NCBI GenBank assembly: GCA_026129165.1
Contig: JAHCIP010000025.1
Location: 1 to 34,812 of the forward strand
Source: Anaerolineae bacterium
Lineage (GTDB): Bacteria > Chloroflexota > Anaerolineae > Epilineales > JAHCIE01
Direction of reading: 5' to 3'
Length of the DNA: 34,812 bases
In this document: piece by piece, positions 1 through 8,578 of the stretch
Numbering within the stretch: the first letter of the stretch is position 1
How the letters are laid out: every line of letters begins with the position of its first letter
The notes under the pieces: generated by a model
Told to the model about the DNA's origin: nothing
Seen by the model: the letters and a program-made list of their open reading frames with translations, nothing else
The model's database searches: none
Program-made: the position numbers and the translations under genes

Positions 1-994
1 TCAGCGGCACCAGCATCAGCAAGACATTGGAGGGGAGATGCGTGACGACCATCGTATTGATCAACCCAATCTTGGCGGCCACGCGGACGGCCAGGAGCGC
101 CGAGACGCCAGCGAGGAGATTGGCGGCGAAGAAGATGCTCCCCAATAGGGCTGGCTCGACACCAAAACGCAAGTAAAACCAGTAAGCCACGATACTCTGC
201 ACCACAAACCCCCCGCCAAACGAATCAAGGGCAAACAGTGTGGATAGACGCAGAACGATAGAGCGGGATTGAGATAACCCTAACCATTTGGAAACCAGAT
301 CGGAGGGAGCGCCTCTTTCAGTCGATGGCGTCTCTGTACGCGCCGATAGGCGGCTAAACAAGAAGGCCAGCCCCAACGCAATAGTCCCATACCCCAGCAC
401 GACGGCTCGATAACTGTCCAATGGGGTGCGTCCCGCCGACTGGAGCGCCTGGGTGAGCAGGCCACCGCAGAGCGAGCCGAGGGCCGTCGCAAAGGAGCCA
501 ATCAGGTTATACCAGGCGAAGACCTGGGTGCGTCGCGCAGCGGTGACCATTTGGGCCAGCGCGGCCTGCTCAATCGGGAGAAATGGGCCGACTTCGTTGC
601 CGCTCGGACTGATGACACCCACGGTGGCCGCGACGAGCAGGAGGAGGAAGTGATTTGTAAGCCCAAACACGATACCCGCTGCCAGCATCAGCAGCGCGCC
701 AGCCAGGAGCATACGCCGGCGGCCAAGTCGGTCCGCGACTGTCGTGATCCAGAGTGACACGAGCGTGTCGCCCAGGAGGGTCAAGGTGAGAAGTAGGCCA
801 ATCTGAGCTTCGGTCAAGCCCACCTGGGCCAGGTAGAGCACTAAGACCACCGACAAGAAACCATAGGCAAATAGCCGAACGGTTCGCGCCCCAAACAGCA
901 GGCGTTCATCGGGGGTGAGCGTGGTTAGTGCATCTAACAGCCTGTCGGGAACGGTAAGCATAGTCGTGGCATCCAGCCCAAACGCGCACAGCAT
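1..994 (-). CDS. MFS transporter, 3' part cut by the window edge
   Basis: Reading the minus strand gives an open frame of about 331 codons that runs off the left edge, so the C-terminal part is missing. It is a hydrophobic major facilitator: a cytoplasmic N-terminus, then helix 1 (YGFLSVVLVLYLAQVGL), a loop with the MFS signature-like ADRLGRRRML between helices 2 and 3, and further helices including one after ARRTQVFAWYNLIGS. A substrate cannot be assigned. The ATG at 994 is chosen because GGTGGAG lies two bases before it; the ATG at 961 is an in-frame alternative that gives the usual MFS start spacing but has no ribosome site. It is transcribed away from the isomerase/dehydrogenase operon, so it could be co-regulated with it, but this is only positional. 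A candidate minus-strand -10 (TATAAT) lies at 1089-1094. Confidence 0.85.
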   Translation of the reverse strand, partial: MLCAFGLDATTMLTVPDRLLDALTTLTPDERLLFGARTVRLFAYGFLSVVLVLYLAQVGLTEAQIGLLLTLTLLGDTLVSLWITTVADRLGRRRMLLAGALLMLAAGIVFGLTNHFLLLLVAATVGVISPSGNEVGPFLPIEQAALAQMVTAARRTQVFAWYNLIGSFATALGSLCGGLLTQALQSAGRTPLDSYRAVVLGYGTIALGLAFLFSRLSARTETPSTERGAPSDLVSKWLGLSQSRSIVLRLSTLFALDSFGGGFVVQSIVAYWFYLRFGVEPALLGSIFFAANLLAGVSALLAVRVAAKIGLINTMVVTHLPSNVLLMLVPL

Positions 995-1132
995 GGTCTC
1001 CACCGTTGAGCCAGGCCATCTCAAGGTTCACGGCCTGCGCGTTTTCGTTGGCTTCCATATGTCCTCGGTGCGCGGGACGGGGGGCTAGATTATACAACAG
1101 CCAGGGCGATGCGGCGAACCCATACGACTGCT

Positions 1133-1161
1133 TTGACCTCTTAGGCCACTTGTACTATGCT
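1133..1161 (+). promoter_or_regulatory. Promoter of the isomerase/dehydrogenase pair
   Basis: A TTGACC -35 element (1133-1138), a 17-bp spacer and a TATGCT -10 element (1156-1161) form a good housekeeping sigma-factor promoter. Transcription should start near 1168, giving a leader of about 95 nt before the ATG at 1263. A divergent TATAAT at 1089-1094 on the other strand could serve the MFS gene, though no good -35 goes with it. Confidence 0.55.
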
Positions 1162-1262
1162 AAGGGCTGCGCAAACGTGGATTTTACGCGCCAGCAAACT
1201 TCCTCCAGTTTGCCTGACGCTCAATAAACCAATACTCCATGACCTGATAAGGAGAATACGCT

Positions 1263-2267
<1,005 letters not shown>

Positions 2268-2278
2268 AGGAGACCATC

Positions 2279-3472
2279 ATGAGCGAAAAAGTCGGCTTTG
2301 TCACGATGGGGCAGGTGGAAGCGGCGGGGGAAGCGCCTGAAATCGGCGTCGGGATGCTGGGCTATGCCTTCATGGGCAAGGCGCACACCAACGCCTACAA
2401 GACCATGCCCTATATGATGTACCCACCGCCCGCCGTGCCGCGCCTGGTCGCCATCGCCGGGCGCAACGAGGCGGCGGTGGCCGAGGCGGCGCGGCGTTAC
2501 GGCTACGAGAAGTACTACACCGACTGGCGCGACCTGGTGGCCGACCCGGCGATCCAGGTGGTGGACAACGGCCTGCCCAACAACCTGCACGCCGAGCCAA
2601 GCATCGCGGCGGCCAAGGCGGGCAAGCATATCTTCTGCGAGAAGCCCCTGGCGCGGACGGCTCAGGAGGCCAAGCAGATGCTCGACGCGGTGAACGCGGC
2701 GGGCGTCAAGCACATGGTCGCCTTCAACTACCGCTTCGTGCCCGCTATCCGCCTGGCGCGGGACATGGTGCAGGGCGGCGAACTGGGGGAGATTTACCAC
2801 TTCCGCGCGGTCTATCTGCAAGAGTGGATTATGGACCCCGACTTTGAACTGGTGTGGCGCTTGCAGGGCGACGTGGCGGGCAGCGGCGCGCTGGGCGACC
2901 TGGGGGCGCACATCATTGACCTGGGCCGCTTCATCGTCGGCGAACCGGCGCGGGTGGGCGGCCTGCTCAAGACGTTCATCACCGACCGCCCTGGCTCGAA
3001 CGGCCAGCGCCAGAAGGTGACGGTAGACGACGCCTTTGAAGCCTGGGTCGAGTTCGACAATGGCGCGATTGGGACGCTCGAAGCCACCCGCTTCGCCAAG
3101 GGCCGCAAGAATGGCATGGTCTTTGAGGTCAACGGGGCGAAGGGGAGCCTCCGCTTCAACCTGGAACGCTTCAACGAGCTGGAGGTTCACCTGCCGGGCA
3201 ACCAACCGCAGGCCATCCAGCCGGGCTTTACCAATGTCCTCGTCTCCGAGGCGTATCACCCCTTCTGGAAGCATTGGTGGCCGCACGGCCACATCATCGG
3301 CTGGGAGCACACCTTCGTCCACGAGGTCCATCACCTGCTCGACGCCATCGTCCACAATACCGACATCGCCCCTTATGGCGCGACTTTCGAGGACGGCTAT
3401 AAGAACAACGTCATCATGGACGCCATCACACAGGCGTCGGCGGAAGGCAAGCGGGTGGATGTGAGATACTAA
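2279..3472 (+). CDS. Gfo/Idh/MocA family oxidoreductase
   Basis: A 397-residue NAD(P)-dependent sugar or polyol dehydrogenase-like protein. The N-terminal Rossmann domain begins at GVGMLGYAFMG (residues 23-33), preceded by about 20 unconserved residues. The family's catalytic EKP motif is at residues 121-123 (FCEKPLA), and the C-terminal alpha/beta domain (from about residue 145) contains the usual GALGDLGAHIIDL segment. The ATG at 2279 is chosen because GAAGGAGA lies just upstream; the frame stays open further upstream into the isomerase gene but that part is a shadow. It is co-transcribed with the isomerase. A 7-bp repeat array starts at the first base after its TAA stop. Confidence 0.93.
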   Translation: MSEKVGFVTMGQVEAAGEAPEIGVGMLGYAFMGKAHTNAYKTMPYMMYPPPAVPRLVAIAGRNEAAVAEAARRYGYEKYYTDWRDLVADPAIQVVDNGLPNNLHAEPSIAAAKAGKHIFCEKPLARTAQEAKQMLDAVNAAGVKHMVAFNYRFVPAIRLARDMVQGGELGEIYHFRAVYLQEWIMDPDFELVWRLQGDVAGSGALGDLGAHIIDLGRFIVGEPARVGGLLKTFITDRPGSNGQRQKVTVDDAFEAWVEFDNGAIGTLEATRFAKGRKNGMVFEVNGAKGSLRFNLERFNELEVHLPGNQPQAIQPGFTNVLVSEAYHPFWKHWWPHGHIIGWEHTFVHEVHHLLDAIVHNTDIAPYGATFEDGYKNNVIMDAITQASAEGKRVDVRY

Positions 3473-3555
3473 TGCGTGATGCGTAGTGCGTATTTCGTAT
3501 TTTCGAACATGATGTCCTGGTCCGAAATACGCACTACGAAATACGAAATAGGAAC
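3473..3555 (+). repeat. Degenerate 7-bp repeat array with inverted arms (array 1)
   Basis: Immediately after the TAA stop of the preceding gene come five consecutive 7-mers in phase (TGCGTGA, TGCGTAG, TGCGTAT, TTCGTAT, TTTCGAA), a 13-bp gap, then four inverted 7-mers (TCCGAAA, TACGCAC, TACGAAA, TACGAAA). Bases 3482-3497 and 3523-3538 form a perfect 16-bp stem. There is no run of T after the stem, so it does not look like a classical terminator. Two further arrays of the same design, with different unit sequences, lie at 25145 and 27654. Confidence 0.8.
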
Positions 3556-3560
3556 AGGCA

Positions 3561-4163
3561 ATGACAACGTATCGTGGTTCCACACTGATACGATAGATGG
3601 ACTTTACACGTCCCCGCCGGATGTGTTAATGTGTGGTCGCTGGGCCAATCGGGACTGGTCCTCAAAGGCGGACCGACCGTGGTCTACATTGACCCGTACC
3701 TGTCCAACCGCATCGCCGACGACTGGGGCGGCCCTGCACGCCAGTTCCCGCCGCCGGTCGAGCCGCACCAGGTGACCAACGCCCAGGTCGTGTTCTGCAC
3801 CCACGAGCACGCCGATCACACCGACCCCTGGACGCTGGGAGCCGCTGGCCCAGGCGTCGCCCCAGGCTGTCTTTGTCGGCCCCGCCAACAGCCGCGCTAT
3901 CCTGCGCGAGGTGGGTGTTTCCAACGAGCGGCTCATCGTGCCGGCTGTGGACGAGGCGCGGCAGGTGGGTGACCTGACGTTCACCCCTGCCGGCGGCGCA
4001 CTATGACCTGGACTATGACCCGCAGCGCGGCTATCGCTGGCTGGGCTTCCTGATCGAGCTAAACGGCGTCACCCTGTATCACTCTGGCGATACCATCCTG
4101 TTCGATGACCTGGTGAACTGGACCCAGGTTGCGCCGTATTGATCTGGCCTGCCTCCCAGAACG
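3561..4163 (+). pseudogene. Decayed UlaG-like metallo-beta-lactamase-fold hydrolase
   Basis: Fragments in all three forward frames line up, in order, with a UlaG-like MBL-fold hydrolase. The frame from ATG 3561 reads MTTYRGSTLIR and stops. After two frame changes the next piece begins near 3628 (NVWSLGQSGLVLKGG), includes DPYLSN and the metal-binding THEHADH, and loses frame near 3838. A third piece (LEPLAQASPQAVFVGPANS) ends near 3998. A fourth (HYDLDYDPQRGYRWLGF, SGDTILFDD) stops at 4139. A last scrap (RRIDLACLP) matches the family's DLACLPING region. At least four shifts within about 600 bp mean no functional protein. It merges into a VOC-domain remnant, so a deletion probably joined two genes. 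Confidence 0.8.
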
Positions 4164-4309
4164 GGCGACACCTGGCGGCTGCACAGGCGCACCTGGCCGA
4201 CCACGGCGTGGCGGTCGTGCTGGGGCCGCGCGGCCGGGGCGACGGGGTGACGCAAATGTACTGCTATGACCCGGACGGACACCTGATTGAACTGCACACC
4301 CTCTTGTAG
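4152..4309 (+). pseudogene. C-terminal remnant of a VOC (glyoxalase/bleomycin-resistance) protein
   Basis: One frame reads AAAQAHLADHGVAVVLGP and then QMYCYDPDGHLIELHTLL before TAG at 4307. The DPDGHLIEL segment is the classic last beta-strand block of VOC-superfamily metalloenzymes, carrying the metal-binding Glu. Only about the last 50 residues are present, with no start codon or ribosome site, and they run directly on from the decayed UlaG-like gene. This looks like the tail of a separate gene left after a deletion. Nothing suggests it is expressed. Confidence 0.7.
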
Positions 4310-4430
4310 AACAGGGGACAGACCTGACAGATTTTGCGACGTCCCCGAAGGAAGGAAGCAAAGCGAAGGGCCTGCTCAGAGAGGTGTTGTCAGAGCAGAG
4401 GCTTGGCTTCGCTGCACAGAACCTTCCGAC

Positions 4431-4498
4431 TGTCACCCTGAACGAAGTGAAGGGTCTCGCCCACATAAGCGAGATGCTTCGCTTCGCTCAGCATGACA
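4431..4498. repeat. Dispersed inverted repeat (PERSEGS type)
   Basis: Two 30-bp arms (4431-4460 and 4469-4498) separated by 8 bp are imperfect inverted copies, from TGTCACCCTGAACGAAG to CTTCGCTCAGCATGACA. Read in one frame the left arm gives CHPERSEGS, a peptide often mis-annotated in draft genomes because this repeat family is widely dispersed. It could form a long RNA or DNA hairpin. The rest of 4310-4521 holds a weaker inverted repeat (4362-4368 with 4407-4413) and no gene. Confidence 0.75.
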
Positions 4499-4521
4499 AA
4501 AGATAAAGCAGGGAATCGACC

Positions 4522-4992
4522 ATGAATACTGGGGAGATGATTAGTGCCCTAGCAGCCGTTTGCAGTGCGGCCGTGACCTGCTTGGGTCTACCATTGGCAC
4601 TTGTTGGACTGTTTTATACGGTGCGCCAGCTTCAGGCAGCCCAGCGAACTGCTAAAGGAGATTTCCTACTACGTCTGGATGAAGCGTTCCAACGGCATCA
4701 GGAAGTACACCGGCGGCTTAGACCAGGAGGGGACTGGGCGGATTCAGGCCAAGGTCCTGAATCCGTCGAGGAATGGATAGCTGTGGAGCAGTACATGGGG
4801 TTGTTCGAGCGTATCAAAACGATGATTGACGATGGTATCGTGGATTTGGCAACGATTGACAGGCTATATGGCTATCGTGTATTGAATATTGTGGCAAATG
4901 ATCAAATCCGACAGGCTAAGCTAGAGTATGCAGCTGAGGACTGGTCTGATTTCCTGTCCCTTTTACAGGCCATTAAGACCAGGAGAGGGTAA
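4522..4992 (+). CDS. Hypothetical protein with one N-terminal membrane helix
   Basis: A 156-residue protein I do not recognise. Residues about 7-33 form a hydrophobic helix (ISALAAVCSAAVTCLGL onwards). The rest is charged and helical (RQLQAAQRTAKGDFLLRLDEAF, then a conserved-looking YMGLFERIKTMIDDGIVD), reminiscent of small DUF4760-like membrane-anchored proteins, but this is only resemblance. Its base composition is clearly less GC-rich than its neighbours and its codon use is less biased. It sits directly after a dispersed repeat and decayed genes, which suggests late acquisition. Its TAA lies two bases before the TTG of the next gene, and that gene's ribosome site is inside its last codons. 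Confidence 0.65.
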   Translation: MNTGEMISALAAVCSAAVTCLGLPLALVGLFYTVRQLQAAQRTAKGDFLLRLDEAFQRHQEVHRRLRPGGDWADSGQGPESVEEWIAVEQYMGLFERIKTMIDDGIVDLATIDRLYGYRVLNIVANDQIRQAKLEYAAEDWSDFLSLLQAIKTRRG

Positions 4993-4994
4993 TT

Positions 4995-5780
4995 TTGAGT
5001 ACACTAACTGGGAAGGTGGCCCTGGTCACAGGGGCCGGGACGAGCATCGGGTTTGAGATGGCGGCGCAGTTGGCCCAGGCGGGCGCAACGGTCCTGATCA
5101 ACGACCTGGACGCCGGCCTGGCCGAGCAGGCGGCGGAACGGGTGCGCGCGGCGGGCGGCCAGGCCGAGGGCTTCGGCGGTGACGTGGCGTCGGTCGCCAC
5201 GTGCCGCGCGATGGTCGAACACTGTGTCGCCCAGTTTGGCCGGCTGGACATCGCCGGCTGTAATGCGGGCATCACCCGTTGGGGCGGCTTCCTCGACTTC
5301 ACCGAGGCCGCCTTCGACGCCGTGGTGGGCGTCAATCTCAAGGGGACGTACTTCACGGCCCAGGCGGCGGCGAGGCAGATGGTGAAGCAGGGGACAGGCG
5401 GACGTATCATCATCACGTCGTCGGTGGTGGGCAACCAGGCCGTCCCGTCCCTGTCGGCCTATGGCATGACCAAGGGCGGCCTGCAAATGCTGGCCCGCGC
5501 CCTGGTCCTGGAACTCTCGCCCTACGGTGTTACCGTCAATGCCATTGCGCCGGGCGCCATTGTCAACGAGCGCAACCTGCGCGACGACCCGCAGTACGCC
5601 GAACACTGGGCCGGCGTCATCCCCATCGGCCGGCCCGGCTATCCGACCGACATTGCCGCCGCCGCCGTGTTCCTGGCCTCGGACGAAGCGGGTTTCATCA
5701 ACGGCCAGACTCTCATTGTGGATGGCGGCTGGACCGCCTACAGTCCCACGCCGGGCTTCAGGATGGTTAAGCCGGAATAG
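4995..5780 (+). CDS. SDR family oxidoreductase
   Basis: A 261-residue classical short-chain dehydrogenase/reductase, an NAD(P)H-dependent cytoplasmic enzyme. Visible motifs are the cofactor loop TGAGTSIG (residues 12-19), CNAG (89-92, for NNAG), catalytic Ser142/143 and Tyr156-x3-Lys160 (YGMTK), and the C-terminal GQTLIVDGGW typical of FabG-like members. The glycine-rich loop is unusual, with Ser where TGxxxGxG has its second glycine. TTG is taken as the start because GGAGAGGG precedes it and the protein begins exactly where family members do. The substrate is unknown. Confidence 0.9.
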   Translation: MSTLTGKVALVTGAGTSIGFEMAAQLAQAGATVLINDLDAGLAEQAAERVRAAGGQAEGFGGDVASVATCRAMVEHCVAQFGRLDIAGCNAGITRWGGFLDFTEAAFDAVVGVNLKGTYFTAQAAARQMVKQGTGGRIIITSSVVGNQAVPSLSAYGMTKGGLQMLARALVLELSPYGVTVNAIAPGAIVNERNLRDDPQYAEHWAGVIPIGRPGYPTDIAAAAVFLASDEAGFINGQTLIVDGGWTAYSPTPGFRMVKPE

Positions 5781-5846
5781 AGCAACGGGACTACAATTGA
5801 GTTGACAGGCCAGGCTGACCTGTCCCGGCTCCACGATGGAGGACCT

Positions 5847-6590
5847 ATGACAACTGCAAAGACCTGGTTGTGTGTTGGCTGGCTCTTGCTGGCTCTCTTG
5901 GCGGCCTGCAGCGCGCCTGCGGCCACGCCCACTGTCCCGACGCAGGTGGCTGTCGTCCCGACGGTCGCCCCCACCCAACTGCCCGCCCCGCCGACGGCCG
6001 CGCCGACAGCCGCGCCGACGCCACGCCCCCCAACTGCTGTCCCACCCACCGCCGTACCGCCTACGGTCGCCCCAACCGCCCAGGCGCAGGCCAAAGACGA
6101 CCCGCGCACGGCGCAACTCCAACGCCTTCGGAAGCTCCTCCAGGACCAGAATTTTGCCCTGGAGATGGCCCAGACGCTCGACGCGGCGTACTACAAGGGC
6201 CAGAACCAGCCCGTGCCGCCCTTCCTCAAGCCTGAGGAGGAGACGGCGACGGCGCCCAAGAGCGTCAAGGAGGAGAAGATCGCCATCAACCTGGCGGGCT
6301 TCTACGCGGTTGAGTCGGGGCTAGGGGTCATCTCGGAGCGAACCAAAGAGATGCCGATGGACATCCTGGACTCGATTGCGAAGGGCACGCGCTCGAAGGA
6401 GGATATGCTGCTCATCGCCCGCTTCGCTAACGCGACGTGGAAGGCGGGGCAGCCCTTCCGCGCTCTAAACCGCATTACCCGCGACAACTTCCGTCCGGCG
6501 GCCCTGCTTAGTCAGGATGACCTTCAGAAGGACTTCGATCAGATTCGGGCGGCGGCGGACAAGTTACTCGAAGCCATGAAGCGGCCCTAA
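5847..6590 (+). CDS. Lipoprotein with Thr/Pro-rich linker
   Basis: A 247-residue exported lipoprotein. The signal peptide ends in the lipobox LAAC, with Cys21 as the lipidation site. Residues 22-85 are a low-complexity Ala/Pro/Thr linker that probably spans the cell wall layer. The remaining 160 residues are a helical, charged domain I do not recognise (DDPRTAQLQRLRKLLQDQNF, RFANATWKAGQPFRALNRIT). GGAGG six bases before the ATG at 5847 fixes the start; an in-frame TTG at 5802 would put charged residues before the signal peptide. It lies between the SDR and a DUF4432 protein with a 19-bp gap to the latter, so these may share a transcript. Confidence 0.85.
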   Translation: MTTAKTWLCVGWLLLALLAACSAPAATPTVPTQVAVVPTVAPTQLPAPPTAAPTAAPTPRPPTAVPPTAVPPTVAPTAQAQAKDDPRTAQLQRLRKLLQDQNFALEMAQTLDAAYYKGQNQPVPPFLKPEEETATAPKSVKEEKIAINLAGFYAVESGLGVISERTKEMPMDILDSIAKGTRSKEDMLLIARFANATWKAGQPFRALNRITRDNFRPAALLSQDDLQKDFDQIRAAADKLLEAMKRP

Positions 6591-6609
6591 GCGGCCCCAG
6601 GATGGAGTT

Positions 6610-7656
6610 ATGCCACTGTGTTGGGGACAGGCCCACACGGCTGACAGCCTGCGCCAGATGACCGGCTCCCTCAAGCAAATCGCCGGGATTCGGCGGCTGG
6701 AACTGGCCGACGGTAAGGCGCGTGGGATGCGCGTGGCCGAGGTCTGGACGGGCAGCGGCTTCCGCTTCCAGGTGCTGCTGGACCGAGCCATGGACATTGG
6801 CGCGGCGGAGTACGGCGGCAAGGCATTGGCCTGGCTGACGCCGTCGCTCGGCACGTCGGCGCACTATGAGCCTGAGATGTATGGCTGGGCGCGGACCTGG
6901 GGCGGCGGGCTGGTGACGACGTGCGGGCTGACTCATTTCGGCCAGCCGGAGGTGGACGGCGCGGAAGCCCTGGGGCTGCATGGCCGCGTCGGCCACCTCC
7001 CCGCCGAAGGGGTCAGCGTCCGCGAAGAGTGGCACGGCGATGACTATGTACTGAGCCTGGAAGGCGCGGTCAGGCAGGCCGTCCTCGGCGGCGAGAACCT
7101 GCTGCTGACGCGGCGTATCTCGACGCGGCTAGGCGCGACGAGCCTTGTCATCGAGGACACCGTCCGCAACGAGGGCTACCGCCCCACGCCGCACATGCTC
7201 CTATACCACTGCAATTTTGGCTTCCCCGTCGTCAGCCCGGACTCGGAAGTATTGATTGACGACGAGGAGGTGCGGCCCCGCGACGCGGCGGCAGCGGCGG
7301 GTCTCGACGGCCACCGCCGCTTTGAGCCGCCGCAACTCGACTACCCGGAGCAGGTCTTTTTCCACCGCCCCCGCGTGGACGCCGACGGCTTTAGCCGGGC
7401 GGCCATTGTCAACCGCACCCTCCAGTTCGGCGGCTATGTACGCTGGCGGGCGGCCGAGTTGCCGTGCCTGGGCCAGTGGAAGCAGATGACGGCGGGGGAG
7501 TATGTGTGCGCGCTGGAGCCGGCGACGGTCTGGGAGACGCCGCGCCAGAAACTACGCGCCGAGGGCCGACTGCGCTTCCTCGCCCCCGGTGAAGAGGTGC
7601 GTTATCAGCTGGAGCTTGGCGCTCTCTTCGAGAAAACGACCCTGGACGGCAGGTAG
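6610..7656 (+). CDS. DUF4432 family (aldose 1-epimerase-like) protein
   Basis: A 348-residue protein of the galactose-mutarotase-like fold, matching DUF4432 proteins. Recognisable blocks are RAMDIGAAEYGGKALAW near the N-terminus, GGLVTTCGLTHFG (about residues 97-110), HGRVGHLPA, TRRIST, and HMLLYHCNFGFPV, which carries the His expected in the sugar-binding site. These proteins are thought to bind or epimerise sugars, but few have been characterised. A weak AGGATGGAG site precedes ATG. It could act with the isomerase and dehydrogenase genes further left, although decayed genes lie between. A strong convergent hairpin follows. Confidence 0.87.
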   Translation: MPLCWGQAHTADSLRQMTGSLKQIAGIRRLELADGKARGMRVAEVWTGSGFRFQVLLDRAMDIGAAEYGGKALAWLTPSLGTSAHYEPEMYGWARTWGGGLVTTCGLTHFGQPEVDGAEALGLHGRVGHLPAEGVSVREEWHGDDYVLSLEGAVRQAVLGGENLLLTRRISTRLGATSLVIEDTVRNEGYRPTPHMLLYHCNFGFPVVSPDSEVLIDDEEVRPRDAAAAAGLDGHRRFEPPQLDYPEQVFFHRPRVDADGFSRAAIVNRTLQFGGYVRWRAAELPCLGQWKQMTAGEYVCALEPATVWETPRQKLRAEGRLRFLAPGEEVRYQLELGALFEKTTLDGR

Positions 7657-7731
7657 AGCGCGCGTAGAATGAAGATTATGCTGCCGCCATGAGCGCGGCG
7701 GATTGCCGCGCCGGTAGGAGACGCACACAGG

Positions 7732-7773
7732 ACGGAGGGGGATACGATTGATACAAGTCGTATCCCCCTCCGT
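7732..7773. terminator. Strong hairpin between convergent genes, probably bidirectional terminator
   Basis: A perfect 16-bp stem (7732-7747 ACGGAGGGGGATACGA with 7758-7773) and a 10-nt loop lie between the DUF4432 gene (+) and the lipoprotein gene (-). The position fits a shared terminator. No T-run follows on either side, so termination would not be of the textbook intrinsic kind. Confidence 0.6.
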
Positions 7774-7802
7774 GTCTGACTCGGTCAACCTGCTGAGAGT
7801 GC

Positions 7803-8489
7803 CTACTGACTTTCCAACTGGCGGTTGACCTGACTGAGTAGGAAACTCACAATGGGGTTGCTGGGGTTGGACTGGACGGTGCGCGCCAGGCTGCACATGG
7901 CGCTAATGGCCGGATTGGCCCCCCCCTCCACATCCGCCAGGTTGATCGTCTCGGACTGGGCGGGCATAGTGACGCCAAACTCGGGCAGAGTCACCGGCTG
8001 GGTATCGAACGTCACGCGCTCGCAGGCATCCCCCTCAGTGAAGATTTGCGCGGTCAGGCCGGGCACACTCCCGCGCTGGCCGGCGCCCCGTTGGTACTCC
8101 AGGGTGCCCGTCGCTTGCAGCCGCCGGTTCACCACGTCGAGGCGCTGAATGCGATAGATATAGGTGACGGCCTCGGTCCCGACATTGAAGCCGCCCTCGA
8201 TGGCGCGCCCGGTAAAGCGGGCCGTAAAGTTGCTGACGCGCGGCGTTTGCGGCGCGGCGGCCTGGGTAGGCTGGGCCGGTGGGGCGGTCGGTTGAACCGC
8301 CGGCGCGACGGTCGCCGTCGGGGGGCGGGGTGTTGGGGTCAGAGTCGGCAACGGTATGGGGGTGCGGGTGGGGGCGGGCGTCACGGTGGGCGGCAGGGGT
8401 CGGAACTGGTCCAGCAGGCCACAGCCGCCCAATAATAAGCTCAACAGGAGTGTTGAGGTCAGAATCAGAAACTTTGTAAATCTTGCCAC
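7803..8489 (-). CDS. Lipoprotein with Thr/Pro-rich linker
   Basis: A 228-residue exported lipoprotein starting at GTG (8489), five bases downstream of GGAGGAAA. The signal peptide has two Lys/Arg and a Leu-rich core and ends in LLGGC (Cys23). Residues 30-85 are a Pro/Thr linker (TRTPIPLPTLTPTPRPP). The C-terminal 140 residues form a compact beta-rich domain (FTARFTGRAIEGGFNVGTEA, RLQATGTLEY) that I do not recognise; it looks like an extracellular ligand-binding or barrel domain. The gene diverges from the next one across an 89-bp gap containing a short palindrome, and it converges on the DUF4432 gene. Confidence 0.85.
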   Translation of the reverse strand: MARFTKFLILTSTLLLSLLLGGCGLLDQFRPLPPTVTPAPTRTPIPLPTLTPTPRPPTATVAPAVQPTAPPAQPTQAAAPQTPRVSNFTARFTGRAIEGGFNVGTEAVTYIYRIQRLDVVNRRLQATGTLEYQRGAGQRGSVPGLTAQIFTEGDACERVTFDTQPVTLPEFGVTMPAQSETINLADVEGGANPAISAMCSLARTVQSNPSNPIVSFLLSQVNRQLESQ

Positions 8490-8514
8490 ATTTCCTCCAG
8501 CGCTTCAAGCTAGT

Positions 8515-8529
8515 TATACTATGCATAGT
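8515..8529. promoter_or_regulatory. Divergent promoter region with palindrome
   Basis: The gap between two divergent genes holds a perfect 12-bp palindrome, ACTATGCATAGT (8518-8529), overlapping a plus-strand -10-like TATACT (8515-8520). A minus-strand AT-rich TATAAC overlaps the same place. A small dimeric regulator could control both genes here, but no regulator gene is adjacent and no good -35 box is visible. Confidence 0.3.
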
Positions 8530-8578
8530 TGTAAAGCAAATCATATACCAAACGCCCAAACTCGCCCAATACTACCCT

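Noticed and set aside
906-1058. Small minus-strand ORF (MEANENAQAVN...) as leader peptide or true start of the MFS gene
   Set aside because: It has CGAGGAC before its ATG but overlaps the MFS start in another frame, and no attenuator-like structure was seen. Could be real, but the evidence is too thin.
7660-7802. Small RNA gene in the gap around the 7732 hairpin
   Set aside because: Only a hairpin between convergent genes; no promoter was seen.
8483-8578. Upstream extension of the AlkZ-related gene
   Set aside because: The frame is open, but it overlaps the start of the divergent lipoprotein gene and the AT-rich promoter region, and the peptide is not conserved-looking.
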